Shown one piece after another: positions 1-6,614 of a stretch of DNA of 12,108 nt. The stretch lies in assembly GCA_043719555.1 (NCBI GenBank), contig JAYSTR010000081.1, forward strand, positions 1 through 12,108, in the 5' to 3' direction. The stretch comes from UBA4416 sp043719555 (lineage in GTDB: Bacteria > Bacteroidota > Bacteroidia > B-17B0 > Aurantibacillaceae). The translations under genes and the position numbers were made by a program. Under the pieces are notes generated by a model that did no database searches, was not told where the DNA came from, and worked only from the letters and a program-made list of their open reading frames with translations. The number at the start of each line of letters is the position of its first letter. Within the stretch, counting starts at the first letter, position 1.

Positions 1-826
1 GCTGAACGTTTCCATTACTACTACCTTGCTCTCCAAAAGCCAAGCGCGAAGGTACTATAATTTTTGAAGTTTCGCCTTTTTTTAATGATCCAATAACAAT
101 ATTTAACCCTTTAATTATCTGATCGGGAGTTCCATAAATAAACTCAAGAGTTTGAACGCCATTATCCAACGGTTTCCCATCTACAAACCAACTTTCGAAC
201 TCAATTTTTACTTTTTTTCCAATTTCTACTTTATCATCCGAAGTAGATGTTTTCGATAGTTCATATATACCATATCCATTGGGCTCAGTACTAAATTTAT
301 TTTGAGCAAGGTAGTTATCTATTAACTGCAATTCTTCTAACTCTGTATCTCTAGTTGAACCGAATTTAGATAAGCGCTGCAACTCATTATACTCTTGCTT
401 GGAAATAATTTGATTAAGTTTAAAATTAATTTTAACCAACGTATCGCTCTTACAAAAATCAGGAACTTCGGTATTAAAAAATAATTTAAAAAAGTAGTGA
501 GGCTCCAATAAATACGATACACTATCACCTTCGGTTAACTTGATAAGATGTGCGTAAAATGGCTTTAATTTTAAAGAATCGTTCAACTCAAAATACAACT
601 CATTCACTCCAAAATGCTGGGTATCCCAAAACACCGAATCGTTAAGCGTACACATTTGTGCACCTGCAACAATCACATTTTCGGGTAATAATTTTGTGCT
701 ACCATCACCTATGCTTAATAGTTTGTAATACAAGCCATTGCTACCAACTGTGTAGCCATTAACTAAATTAGGTTTGTTACACGATGCAAAAATAACCGCA
801 CAAATAATGATGATACTATATTTCAT
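1..826 (-). CDS. FKBP-type peptidyl-prolyl isomerase lipoprotein, two FKBP-like domains (3' end cut off)
   Basis: I translated this open frame by hand: 275 codons from ATG at 826 to the window edge, no stop, so the C-terminus is missing. The N-terminus is a lipoprotein signal with lipobox FASC (acylated Cys16), so the protein is probably membrane-anchored and faces the periplasm or outside. Residues about 30-140 look like a degenerate FKBP domain (DSVFWDT, then LIKLTEGDSVSYLLEPH). Residues about 180-275 look like a more canonical one: KVKIEFESWFVDGKPLDNG, then IIKGLNIVIGSLKKGE and VPSRLAFGEQG. FKBPs catalyse cis-trans isomerisation of prolyl bonds. Its start codon directly abuts the stop of the upstream GldI-like gene, which implies one mRNA and probable translational coupling. 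The FKBP assignment is secure. Whether domain 1 is catalytic is doubtful, and the substrate is unknown. Confidence 0.85.
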   Translation of the reverse strand, partial: MKYSIIIICAVIFASCNKPNLVNGYTVGSNGLYYKLLSIGDGSTKLLPENVIVAGAQMCTLNDSVFWDTQHFGVNELYFELNDSLKLKPFYAHLIKLTEGDSVSYLLEPHYFFKLFFNTEVPDFCKSDTLVKINFKLNQIISKQEYNELQRLSKFGSTRDTELEELQLIDNYLAQNKFSTEPNGYGIYELSKTSTSDDKVEIGKKVKIEFESWFVDGKPLDNGVQTLEFIYGTPDQIIKGLNIVIGSLKKGETSKIIVPSRLAFGEQGSSNGNVQ

Positions 827-1378
827 TTAGTGAGTTGTTTTTTTACAAGATAAAATTTCAACATCGTAAAGTATAGGCGATTGTGGTGGAATTTTTTTAG
901 AATCGCCCAACAAACCGTGTGCAAAGTGCGAAGGAATTAAGATGAGTGCTTTGTCCCCATTTTTCAAAAACTGAACTGCTTTATGTAAGCCATCTTCCAA
1001 GTTTTCCATACCCACTTTAAACTCTTTAGCACCATCATTTTTTGAAGAGTAACATTCAGTTCCATCTAATAACGATACAGTATAATTTATTTTAATAAGA
1101 TCACCATCCTTTATAGAATTACCTTTAGTCGATGCTTTATAAACATAGTAACGGATGCCACTGGTGGTTTTTACAAAATTCATTTCATGAGATTTTTGGT
1201 AATAATCCATCTCATCCATTTCTTTAATTATAACCTGCTGATTAGCTTTTATAAATTGCTCTTTAGCTTTTTCTCTATCAAAGGTTTTATGTTGCTCGGA
1301 CTTTTTATTGTTTTCACAAGACATAAAAACTGCACATACAGCTAAACCAAACACTATACATTTAAAACAAAATACCAT
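827..1378 (-). CDS. gldI-like: GldI-like FKBP peptidyl-prolyl isomerase lipoprotein
   Basis: A 183-residue lipoprotein with a hydrophobic signal and lipobox FMSC (Cys21). Residues 25-70 form a charged, probably helical linker. The single FKBP domain spans about 74-176: GIRYYVYKAS, GDLIKINYTVSLLDGTECYSS, ENLEDGLHKAVQFLKNGDKALILIPSHFAHGLLGD, then a closing strand. From memory, the order YSS, ENL.DGL..A...L..GD, PSH.A.G..GD and the total length fit GldI, the gliding-motility-associated lipoprotein isomerase of flavobacteria, better than generic FkpA. GldI probably helps fold periplasmic or outer-membrane components. No other gld gene is visible here, so a role in gliding or type IX secretion is only inferred. 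The ATG overlaps the tatA stop by one base (TAATG), and the next FKBP gene starts right after the stop. Confidence 0.75.
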   Translation of the reverse strand: MVFCFKCIVFGLAVCAVFMSCENNKKSEQHKTFDREKAKEQFIKANQQVIIKEMDEMDYYQKSHEMNFVKTTSGIRYYVYKASTKGNSIKDGDLIKINYTVSLLDGTECYSSKNDGAKEFKVGMENLEDGLHKAVQFLKNGDKALILIPSHFAHGLLGDSKKIPPQSPILYDVEILSCKKTTH

Positions 1379-1644
1379 TACTTATTTGTAGATTCCGAAA
1401 AATTATCTACTTCTTTTTTTACTTCCTGTATATGCTCTTGTATGGTAGATGTAATACCACCAGTACTTTGTTGTATATCTTTTTGAAGACCATCAGTTGC
1501 ATCCTTAAACTCGCGAATTCCTTTTCCTAAAGCTCTGGCTAAATTAGGAACGCCCTTACCCCCAAATAATAAAAGGATAACAAGCACAATTAAAAAAACT
1601 TCGCCGCCGCCTAAGTTTAAAAATAAAATAAGTAATTGATTCAT
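1378..1644 (-). CDS. tatA: Twin-arginine translocase subunit TatA/TatE
   Basis: An 88-residue protein with a short N-terminal membrane helix (EVFLIVLVILLLF, about residues 15-27), the FGGKGVPNLARALGKGIREFK hinge and amphipathic helix, and a polar, lysine-rich tail. This is the TatA/E/B architecture. The FG at the end of the membrane helix and the basic amphipathic helix are TatA hallmarks, and the short tail argues against TatB. TatA oligomers form the conduit through which TatBC passes folded proteins with twin-arginine signals. I chose ATG 1644: the frame stays open back to an ATG at 1734, but those 30 extra residues would place a second hydrophobic stretch before the TatA helix and would cover the promoter. 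No tatC is in the window. The gene leads an operon with two FKBP lipoproteins. Confidence 0.9.
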   Translation of the reverse strand: MNQLLILFLNLGGGEVFLIVLVILLLFGGKGVPNLARALGKGIREFKDATDGLQKDIQQSTGGITSTIQEHIQEVKKEVDNFSESTNK

Positions 1645-1648
1645 CTCA

Positions 1649-1678
1649 CAAAAGTACAAATTGCTTTGGATAATCAAA
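1649..1678 (-). promoter_or_regulatory. Promoter of the tatA-FKBP operon
   Basis: On the minus strand, TTTG (1678-1675), an 18-base spacer and TACTTTTG (1656-1649) match the Bacteroidota housekeeping promoter (TTTG, 17-20 bases, TAnnTTTG). Only four bases separate the -7 box from the tatA ATG, so transcription probably begins at or next to the start codon. Confidence 0.7.
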
Positions 1679-1779
1679 TTAAAGCTCAGTACTAAAATTT
1701 GCCATAAAAACATAAAAAACACACCTAAAAACATATTAACATTAGTGGTAACATTTTGTAATTCAAATAGATATGCATT

Positions 1780-1810
1780 TTGGCTTTAATTTTTTAAAAC
1801 CATATATTTG
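1780..1810 (+). promoter_or_regulatory. Promoter of desaturase 1
   Basis: TTG (1780-1782), a 20-base spacer and TATATTTG (1803-1810), an exact TAnnTTTG box. The predicted start near 1816 leaves a leader of about 20 bases before ATG 1836. It diverges from the tatA promoter; the two share roughly 100 bases of AT-rich DNA. Confidence 0.7.
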
Positions 1811-1835
1811 TACTCGAATTTAAAACCCTTTTTAA

Positions 1836-2945
1836 ATGGCTACTGCTCAAACAATAAAATTTAATACAGCTAATCGTGCTTTTTATGCAACCCTTAGCAA
1901 GCGTGTTAACGATTACTTTAAAGAAAATAACATCTCAAGATACGGAAATGCAAACATGGTGATAAAATCCATTTTTATGTTTGCCTTGTATTTTACACCC
2001 TTTGTATTACTAATATGCAATGTATTTGATAGTTTACTAGTACAAGCTTTTTTCTGTATAGTGTTAGGTTTTGGAATGAGTGGAATTGGTTTGTCTATTA
2101 TGCATGATGCAAACCACGGTTCATATTCTCGTAATGCTAAAATAAATGCATTAATGTGCCGTAGTATGAACTTTGTTGGAGGTAGCTCTATTAACTGGCA
2201 ATTACAACATAATACCATACACCATAGCTACACGAATATTCATGAGCACGATCACGATATTGAGAGTATGGGGATTTTACGTTTCGAACCTTATTCTCCA
2301 TTAAAAAAAATACACAAGTTTCAGTTTTTATATGCTTGGTTTTTTTATGGATTGATGACTATTTTATGGGCAACCTCTAAAGACTTTATGCAATTGGCTC
2401 GTTACAATAAAATGGGTTTATTGGTAACTAAAAAAACAACTTACAAAAAGGAATTGTTTTTATTAATCTTAAACAAAATGTTTTATTTAGGTTACAGCCT
2501 TGGTTTACCATTGTTAATTATGGAAAACCCTTGGTACCAAGTTTTAGTAGGCTGGTGCATTATGCACTACACTTGCGGTTTAATTTTAGCTTTAATTTTT
2601 CAGCCAGCACACGTTATTGATAATACAGAATTTCCATTACCTGATTCTAACGGTAATATGGAAGATGACTGGGCTGCACACCAATTAAAAACAACAACTA
2701 ATTTTGCGCAAAAAAGTTTATTTTTCTCGTGGTTTGTAGGTGGTTTAAATTTTCAGGTAGAACACCATTTATTTCCGAATATTTGCCACGTGCATTACAA
2801 AAAAATTGCACCCATTATTGAGAAAACTGCTAAGGAATTTAACTTACCATACTATACTAAAAAAACATTTTTTGGGGCTGTTGCAGGTCACGCAAAAGTG
2901 TTATATCAATTAGGCCGTATGCAGGCTATACCTGTTAAAGCTTAA
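1836..2945 (+). CDS. Membrane fatty-acid (acyl-CoA/front-end type) desaturase, paralogue 1
   Basis: A 369-residue integral membrane di-iron desaturase. The three histidine boxes are HDANH (90-94), HNTIHH (125-130) and QVEHH (307-311). Extra conserved histidines appear in QPAHV (H259), AAHQ (H282) and NICHVHY. Hydrophobic segments at about 45-65, 70-90, 165-182, 207-228 and 235-256 fit the four-helix desaturase fold. The glutamine that opens box III (QxxHH) is typical of front-end/linoleoyl-CoA-type desaturases (COG3239 group), which insert a double bond between an existing one, or the carboxyl end, and the acyl carboxylate using O2 and two electrons. There is no fused cytochrome b5 domain, so a separate electron donor is needed. 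A consensus promoter and strong terminator make it a single-gene unit. Regiospecificity and the true substrate (CoA, ACP or lipid) cannot be read from sequence. Confidence 0.9.
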   Translation: MATAQTIKFNTANRAFYATLSKRVNDYFKENNISRYGNANMVIKSIFMFALYFTPFVLLICNVFDSLLVQAFFCIVLGFGMSGIGLSIMHDANHGSYSRNAKINALMCRSMNFVGGSSINWQLQHNTIHHSYTNIHEHDHDIESMGILRFEPYSPLKKIHKFQFLYAWFFYGLMTILWATSKDFMQLARYNKMGLLVTKKTTYKKELFLLILNKMFYLGYSLGLPLLIMENPWYQVLVGWCIMHYTCGLILALIFQPAHVIDNTEFPLPDSNGNMEDDWAAHQLKTTTNFAQKSLFFSWFVGGLNFQVEHHLFPNICHVHYKKIAPIIEKTAKEFNLPYYTKKTFFGAVAGHAKVLYQLGRMQAIPVKA

Positions 2946-2963
2946 TTATTATATTTTAATATA

Positions 2964-3005
2964 AAAACAAAAAAGCAATTCGTAACTGAATTGCTTTTTT
3001 GTTTT
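2964..3005 (+). terminator. Rho-independent terminator after desaturase 1
   Basis: A perfect 18-bp inverted repeat (2964-2981 with 2988-3005) with a GTAACT loop. The core is GCAATTC/GAATTGC, followed on the plus strand by a T-rich arm. It starts 18 bases after the desaturase stop codon. Confidence 0.9.
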
Positions 3006-3018
3006 GCACTAAATTCTT

Positions 3019-3044
3019 TTGATAGTTTGTAAAATGTATCTTTG
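3019..3044 (+). promoter_or_regulatory. Probable promoter of the small secreted protein gene
   Basis: TATCTTTG at 3037-3044 is an exact TAnnTTTG box just past the preceding terminator. The best upstream TTG (3019-3021) gives a short 15-base spacer, so the -33 element is uncertain. The leader would be about 65 bases. Confidence 0.5.
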
Positions 3045-3113
3045 GTAAAGAACAAAGGACAGAAAAAGATTATCTAATAAAATAAATTAGCCTAAATAAA
3101 AAATATTCTACAA

Positions 3114-3572
3114 ATGAAAAAACATTTATATATATCAATTACTTTTTTCTTTATTTTACTTCAAATGTTAGGGCAGGATAATTTAAAAAGTATTACTCCT
3201 TTTTATCTCTTTTATCAATCTTCTGGGGCACTTCGAGGAATAACGAAAACAATCGAAATAAAGAACAATGGCATTATAAAATATAAATTAAAAGGTGTTA
3301 GTAAAGATGAGATTTTTACAAAAACGATTAAAATGGATAAAAAATCTTTTCAAGTTATTAAATCACAATTAGTGAACTATTATAAAATTTTAGAATTACC
3401 AAGAGAAAATCTAAGTTGTAAAACATGTTTGGATGGGGAATGGGTTGAATTAAAATTCAAGATACTTAGTGCAAATCGAGACATTGCGGCCAATAATCCT
3501 TCAAGTGCAAATAAGATTTTTAAAGAATTAGAAGAATATTTATTTGAGGTTATAGGTAAGCTTGACTCGTGA
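3114..3572 (+). CDS. Small secreted protein of unknown function with a CxxC motif
   Basis: I do not recognise this 152-residue protein. The first 20 residues (MKKHLYISITFFFILLQMLG) are a clear Sec signal peptide, with likely cleavage before or after Gln21 and no lipobox. The mature part, about 130 residues, is strand-rich and basic at first (GITKTIEIKNNGIIKYKLKG), then has a helical stretch (about 77-92), the motif SCKTCLDGEW with Cys102 and Cys105, and a C-terminal helix (KIFKELEEYLFEVIG). The two cysteines are the only ones in the mature protein and could form a disulfide or bind a metal in the periplasm. It lies between the desaturase 1 terminator and the convergent methyltransferase, with its own promoter and no partner gene. 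The signal peptide and codon use similar to its neighbours support a real gene. Confidence 0.75.
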   Translation: MKKHLYISITFFFILLQMLGQDNLKSITPFYLFYQSSGALRGITKTIEIKNNGIIKYKLKGVSKDEIFTKTIKMDKKSFQVIKSQLVNYYKILELPRENLSCKTCLDGEWVELKFKILSANRDIAANNPSSANKIFKELEEYLFEVIGKLDS

Positions 3573-3699
3573 TAAAATAATGTGTCTTTAAATACATTTA
3601 GAAGAAACCAAATTAAAAATGTGTCAATATTTTCATTGAACTCACAGGTGTAAAAGTAAAACTAGCTCACATAATTTTAAACTAATTATAAAATCGGAG

Positions 3700-4503
3700 T
3701 TATTTACTTGCCGTAATGCTATACACCATTGGTATTTTATTATCTAAGTGTTTAATACGGTATTTTTTCGGTTCAACTTCTATTGCCATACCATCTTTAA
3801 AACAATTGTAAGGCGAGTAATCAAATTCATCAACCGAATTAATCAATAACTTATTTTTTATGAGGGCATTTAAAACCTCTGCCATACCGTGGTTCCACAT
3901 CACATAACTTTGAGTAATGGGCGCCGAGTTATCAGCATAGGTACCTGATGATGTTTCTACAATTGGCCCCGAATTAAAATAATTGTAACCAACCGTTTTA
4001 AAATAATCATCAAACATCCACACTACCGGATGAAACTCCACAAATACAAATTGGCCTCCAGGCTTTAAACAATCATAAATAACCTTGGCCCATTTATCCA
4101 TATCGGGCAACCAACCAATAGTGCCATAGCTTGTATATACAATATCGTATTGTTCTGTAATATGTTTTGCTGCATCATACACATCGCAACAAATAAAATC
4201 AACATTGGTATATGTTTGTTTTGCTAAATCTTTAGCGGCTTCTATGGCTTTATCAGATAAATCTAGTCCAGTAACCTCAGCACCTAAACGTGCTAAGGAA
4301 ATAGTATCTTGTCCAAAATGACATTGCAAATGCAAGATGCGCTTGCCTTTTACATCGCCTAATAACTTTAACTCAATATCATTTAAGGATGTATTGCCTT
4401 TTAAAAATCCTTCTACATCATAAAAAGCAGATTTTAAATGAAATGCTGTTTTTGTATTCCACGATTGCTTATTTATTTCGAGGTAATTTTCTGCTGAATT
4501 CAT
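3700..4503 (-). CDS. Class I SAM-dependent methyltransferase
   Basis: A 267-residue soluble protein with a Rossmann-type methyltransferase core. Motif I is LHLQCHFGQDT (57-67), a variant of the glycine-rich SAM loop. The acidic residue that contacts the SAM ribose is in GLDLSD (D81). Motif II/III positions include CCDVYD (about 106-110) and the post-core LKPGG turn (146-150). The N-terminal region (NKQSWNTKTAFHLKSAFYDVEGF) precedes the fold, and the C-terminal 100 residues, rich in aromatic residues, probably form the substrate cap. The LHLQCHFGQDT version occurs in a Methyltransf_25/11-like group often annotated only as class I methyltransferase; the methyl acceptor is unknown. It starts 10 bases after the murI stop, so the two are almost surely cotranscribed. 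No clear terminator hairpin follows it. Confidence 0.85.
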   Translation of the reverse strand: MNSAENYLEINKQSWNTKTAFHLKSAFYDVEGFLKGNTSLNDIELKLLGDVKGKRILHLQCHFGQDTISLARLGAEVTGLDLSDKAIEAAKDLAKQTYTNVDFICCDVYDAAKHITEQYDIVYTSYGTIGWLPDMDKWAKVIYDCLKPGGQFVFVEFHPVVWMFDDYFKTVGYNYFNSGPIVETSSGTYADNSAPITQSYVMWNHGMAEVLNALIKNKLLINSVDEFDYSPYNCFKDGMAIEVEPKKYRIKHLDNKIPMVYSITASK

Positions 4504-4513
4504 AACTGAAAAA

Positions 4514-5341
4514 TTAAATACTTAAATGGTTTGAGCTTACTTCTTTTCCAAAAAATAAGGAAGCGTGTTTATTAAATTGCTCAGCTGAATCTGTTGTATA
4601 AAATTTAATAGTTGATGATTTCGATAATGAATCATTCATAGTTTGATGACGATTTAAATAGTCCTTTAAACTATCAGAAACTATTTCGCCCTGAGTTAAC
4701 AAGGTAATATTATCTGGCAAATAACGTTTAATAACGCTTTCTAAAATAGGATAATGGGTACATCCTAAAATAATAGTATCAATATTCTTAGATTGCGAAA
4801 ATAATTCAGCTAAATATTTTTTAACAAAATAATGCGTTGCTTCGTTGTCAATTTCATTATTCTCAATTAATGGTACCCACATTGGGCAAGCTTGTTGAAA
4901 TACTTTTAATTCTGGAAAAAACTTTTCAATTTCAATAATGTATGATAAGGAATTAACCGTTCCCGAAGTTGCTAGTACACCAACTTCGCCAGTTTTACTA
5001 TAATTACCTACAATTTCAGTAGTTGGGCGTATAACACCTAACACTCGTTTATGAGCATCAATTAATGGTAAATCTTTTTGTTGTATAGTTCGCAATGCTT
5101 TGGCAGAAGCTGTATTACAAGCTAATACGATGAGCTCACATCCCATGTCAAACAATTGTTTTACACACTCCAAGGTATATTCATACACTGTTTCGTAGGA
5201 TCTTGAACCATAAGGAGCTCGGGCATTATCGCCTAAATAAATAAAATCATATTCGGGCAAAGTTTTCACTAATTCCTTAAACACGGTTAATCCTCCGTAT
5301 CCCGAATCAAAAACTCCTATAGGGGCATATTTATTAGACAT
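4514..5341 (-). CDS. murI: Glutamate racemase MurI
   Basis: A 275-residue enzyme, the usual length for MurI, which interconverts L- and D-glutamate in the cytoplasm to supply D-Glu for UDP-MurNAc-peptide synthesis. Signature motifs are in order: IGVFDSGYGGLTV (8-20, with D12 and S13), the LGDNARAPYG loop (36-45), the first catalytic cysteine in LACNTASA (C75), GVLATSGTV (121-129), and the second catalytic cysteine with its histidine in GCTHYP (C194, H196). The cofactor-independent two-cysteine mechanism is established for the family. All key residues are present and the C-terminus is complete. ATG 5341 is just five bases from the first in-frame ATG of the divergent desaturase frame, but that gene most likely starts further on. 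A weak -7-like TAATATTG lies 12-20 bases upstream on the minus strand, with no clear -33 element. Confidence 0.97.
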   Translation of the reverse strand: MSNKYAPIGVFDSGYGGLTVFKELVKTLPEYDFIYLGDNARAPYGSRSYETVYEYTLECVKQLFDMGCELIVLACNTASAKALRTIQQKDLPLIDAHKRVLGVIRPTTEIVGNYSKTGEVGVLATSGTVNSLSYIIEIEKFFPELKVFQQACPMWVPLIENNEIDNEATHYFVKKYLAELFSQSKNIDTIILGCTHYPILESVIKRYLPDNITLLTQGEIVSDSLKDYLNRHQTMNDSLSKSSTIKFYTTDSAEQFNKHASLFFGKEVSSNHLSI

Positions 5342-5394
5342 AGTAATGGTTTACAATATTATAAAAATAAACCGATTTTTAGGCCTTTTTTACT

Positions 5395-5402
5395 TAGATT
5401 TG
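5395..5402 (+). promoter_or_regulatory. -7 element of desaturase 2
   Basis: TAGATTTG is an exact TAnnTTTG box, 21 bases before ATG 5424. No good TTG sits at the expected distance, so the -33 half is weak. Its position argues that the upstream in-frame ATG at 5346 is not the start. Confidence 0.5.
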
Positions 5403-5423
5403 TACCCTAAAACTAAAAAACAC

Positions 5424-6539
5424 ATGCAGTTTAAAGCCTTACGTTTTGTAGACCCAGATAAAGATAAAGCACTTTTTTTTGCCACCTTAAGAAAACGTGT
5501 TGATGGTTATTTCAGAGAAAATAATATTTCGAGAAATTACAATAGAACCATGGTTATTAAAACAATTGTATTGTTAGCAGCTTACCTTATTCCCTTTGTA
5601 TTATTCCTTTTACTTACTCCCTCTTTAAAGATTACCATACTATTATGGACTATTATGGGTTTTGCAATGGCGGGTATTGGCATGAGTATTATGCACGACG
5701 CAAATCACGGAGCTTATTCTAATAACCAACGTATTAATAAATGGTTGGGGTTAACTTTAAATTTAGCTGGCGGTTCTGTTTTTAACTGGAAAATACAACA
5801 CAATGTTTTGCACCATACTTATACAAACATTACGCATTACGATGACGACATTGATGATAAAATTATTTTAAAATTATCACCACACACGCAAGCAAAGTGG
5901 TATCATAAATTTCAGGTTGTATATGCTTTTGCATTTTATAGTATTGTAACTATATATTGGTCGGTTTTAAAAGATTTTTTACAACTACACCGCTACACAC
6001 AAGAGGGATTAAACACAAATACCAAAAAGGAAAATTTAATTTTATGGATTAAATTAATTTTAATGAAATCTGCCTATATGTTTATTTTACTAGCTGTACC
6101 TACCTTATTTTTCGGCATCGCTTTTAAAACTGCCTTAATAGGATTTTTAGTCATGCACGTTATTGCAGGAACTATGTTAACCGTTATTTTTCAATTAGCT
6201 CATACAGTTGAAGGCACAACGCATCCATTACCAAACGAAAACTATACAATTGAGAACAATTGGGCTATTCATCAAATGAATACTACGGTAAATTTTTCTC
6301 GTAACAATAAATTTATTTCGTGGTATGTAGGTGGTTTAAATTTCCAGGTAGAGCACCATTTGTTTCCCAATATTTGTCATGTGCATTATCCGGAAATTTC
6401 AAAAATTGTAAAAGCTACTGCTGAAGAATTTGGCGTGCCATACTTAGAAAACAATACTTTTATGGATGCCTTTAAATCTCATATTAAAGCCTTGGCAAAT
6501 TTCGCTAAAATGCCATCGATGGATGATGCCATAGGATAA
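5424..6539 (+). CDS. Membrane fatty-acid desaturase, paralogue 2
   Basis: A 371-residue membrane di-iron desaturase, collinear with the one at 1836-2945. Histidine boxes are HDANH (91-95), HNVLHH (126-131) and QVEHH (308-312). Conserved extras are QLAHT (H260), AIHQ (H283) and NICHVHY. Hydrophobic segments lie at about 46-65, 70-90, 166-182, 208-232 and 236-258. The two paralogues share the N-terminal pattern (L.KRV..YF.ENNIS, MVIK.I) and a nearly identical box III block. They differ in the acidic/His-rich loop after box II (HEHDHDIE in paralogue 1, HYDDDIDD here) and in the helix before box III, regions that may affect substrate fit. The frame is open back to ATG 5346, but a 5424 start matches paralogue 1 and leaves the -7 box upstream. 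As in paralogue 1, box III begins with Gln and no cytochrome b5 domain is present. Confidence 0.9.
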   Translation: MQFKALRFVDPDKDKALFFATLRKRVDGYFRENNISRNYNRTMVIKTIVLLAAYLIPFVLFLLLTPSLKITILLWTIMGFAMAGIGMSIMHDANHGAYSNNQRINKWLGLTLNLAGGSVFNWKIQHNVLHHTYTNITHYDDDIDDKIILKLSPHTQAKWYHKFQVVYAFAFYSIVTIYWSVLKDFLQLHRYTQEGLNTNTKKENLILWIKLILMKSAYMFILLAVPTLFFGIAFKTALIGFLVMHVIAGTMLTVIFQLAHTVEGTTHPLPNENYTIENNWAIHQMNTTVNFSRNNKFISWYVGGLNFQVEHHLFPNICHVHYPEISKIVKATAEEFGVPYLENNTFMDAFKSHIKALANFAKMPSMDDAIG

Positions 6540-6562
6540 AATTTAGAACTATTTTAAAATAA

Positions 6563-6596
6563 AAAAAAGACCAATCAATATTGATTGGTCTTTTTT
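6563..6596. terminator. Bidirectional terminator between desaturase 2 and panB
   Basis: The core palindrome GACCAATCAA-TA-TTGATTGGTC (6569-6590) is flanked by an A-run (6561-6568) and a T-run (6591-6596). It therefore has a T-tract on both strands and can end both convergent genes, whose stops lie 23 and 18 bases away. Confidence 0.9.
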
Positions 6597-6614
6597 ATTG
6601 ATGTATTATAGAGC

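Noticed and set aside
337..528. Open frame on the minus strand inside the partial FKBP gene
   Set aside because: It is in another frame of the FKBP coding sequence, which has a lipobox and FKBP motifs; the alternative has no domain features.
1645..1734. N-terminal extension of TatA to ATG 1734
   Set aside because: It would add a second hydrophobic segment foreign to TatA and would cover an excellent promoter.
1913..2218. Antisense open frame inside desaturase 1
   Set aside because: It lies wholly opposite a conserved desaturase region that includes His boxes I and II, with no promoter or recognisable domain; a codon-bias shadow.
3573..3699. Repeated AATGTGTC (3579 and 3618) between convergent genes
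   Set aside because: Only eight bases with no symmetry or hairpin; no clear terminator or small gene here.
5346..5423. N-terminal extension of desaturase 2 to ATG 5346
   Set aside because: The -7 box TAGATTTG lies inside it, and the paralogue begins at the position equivalent to 5424.
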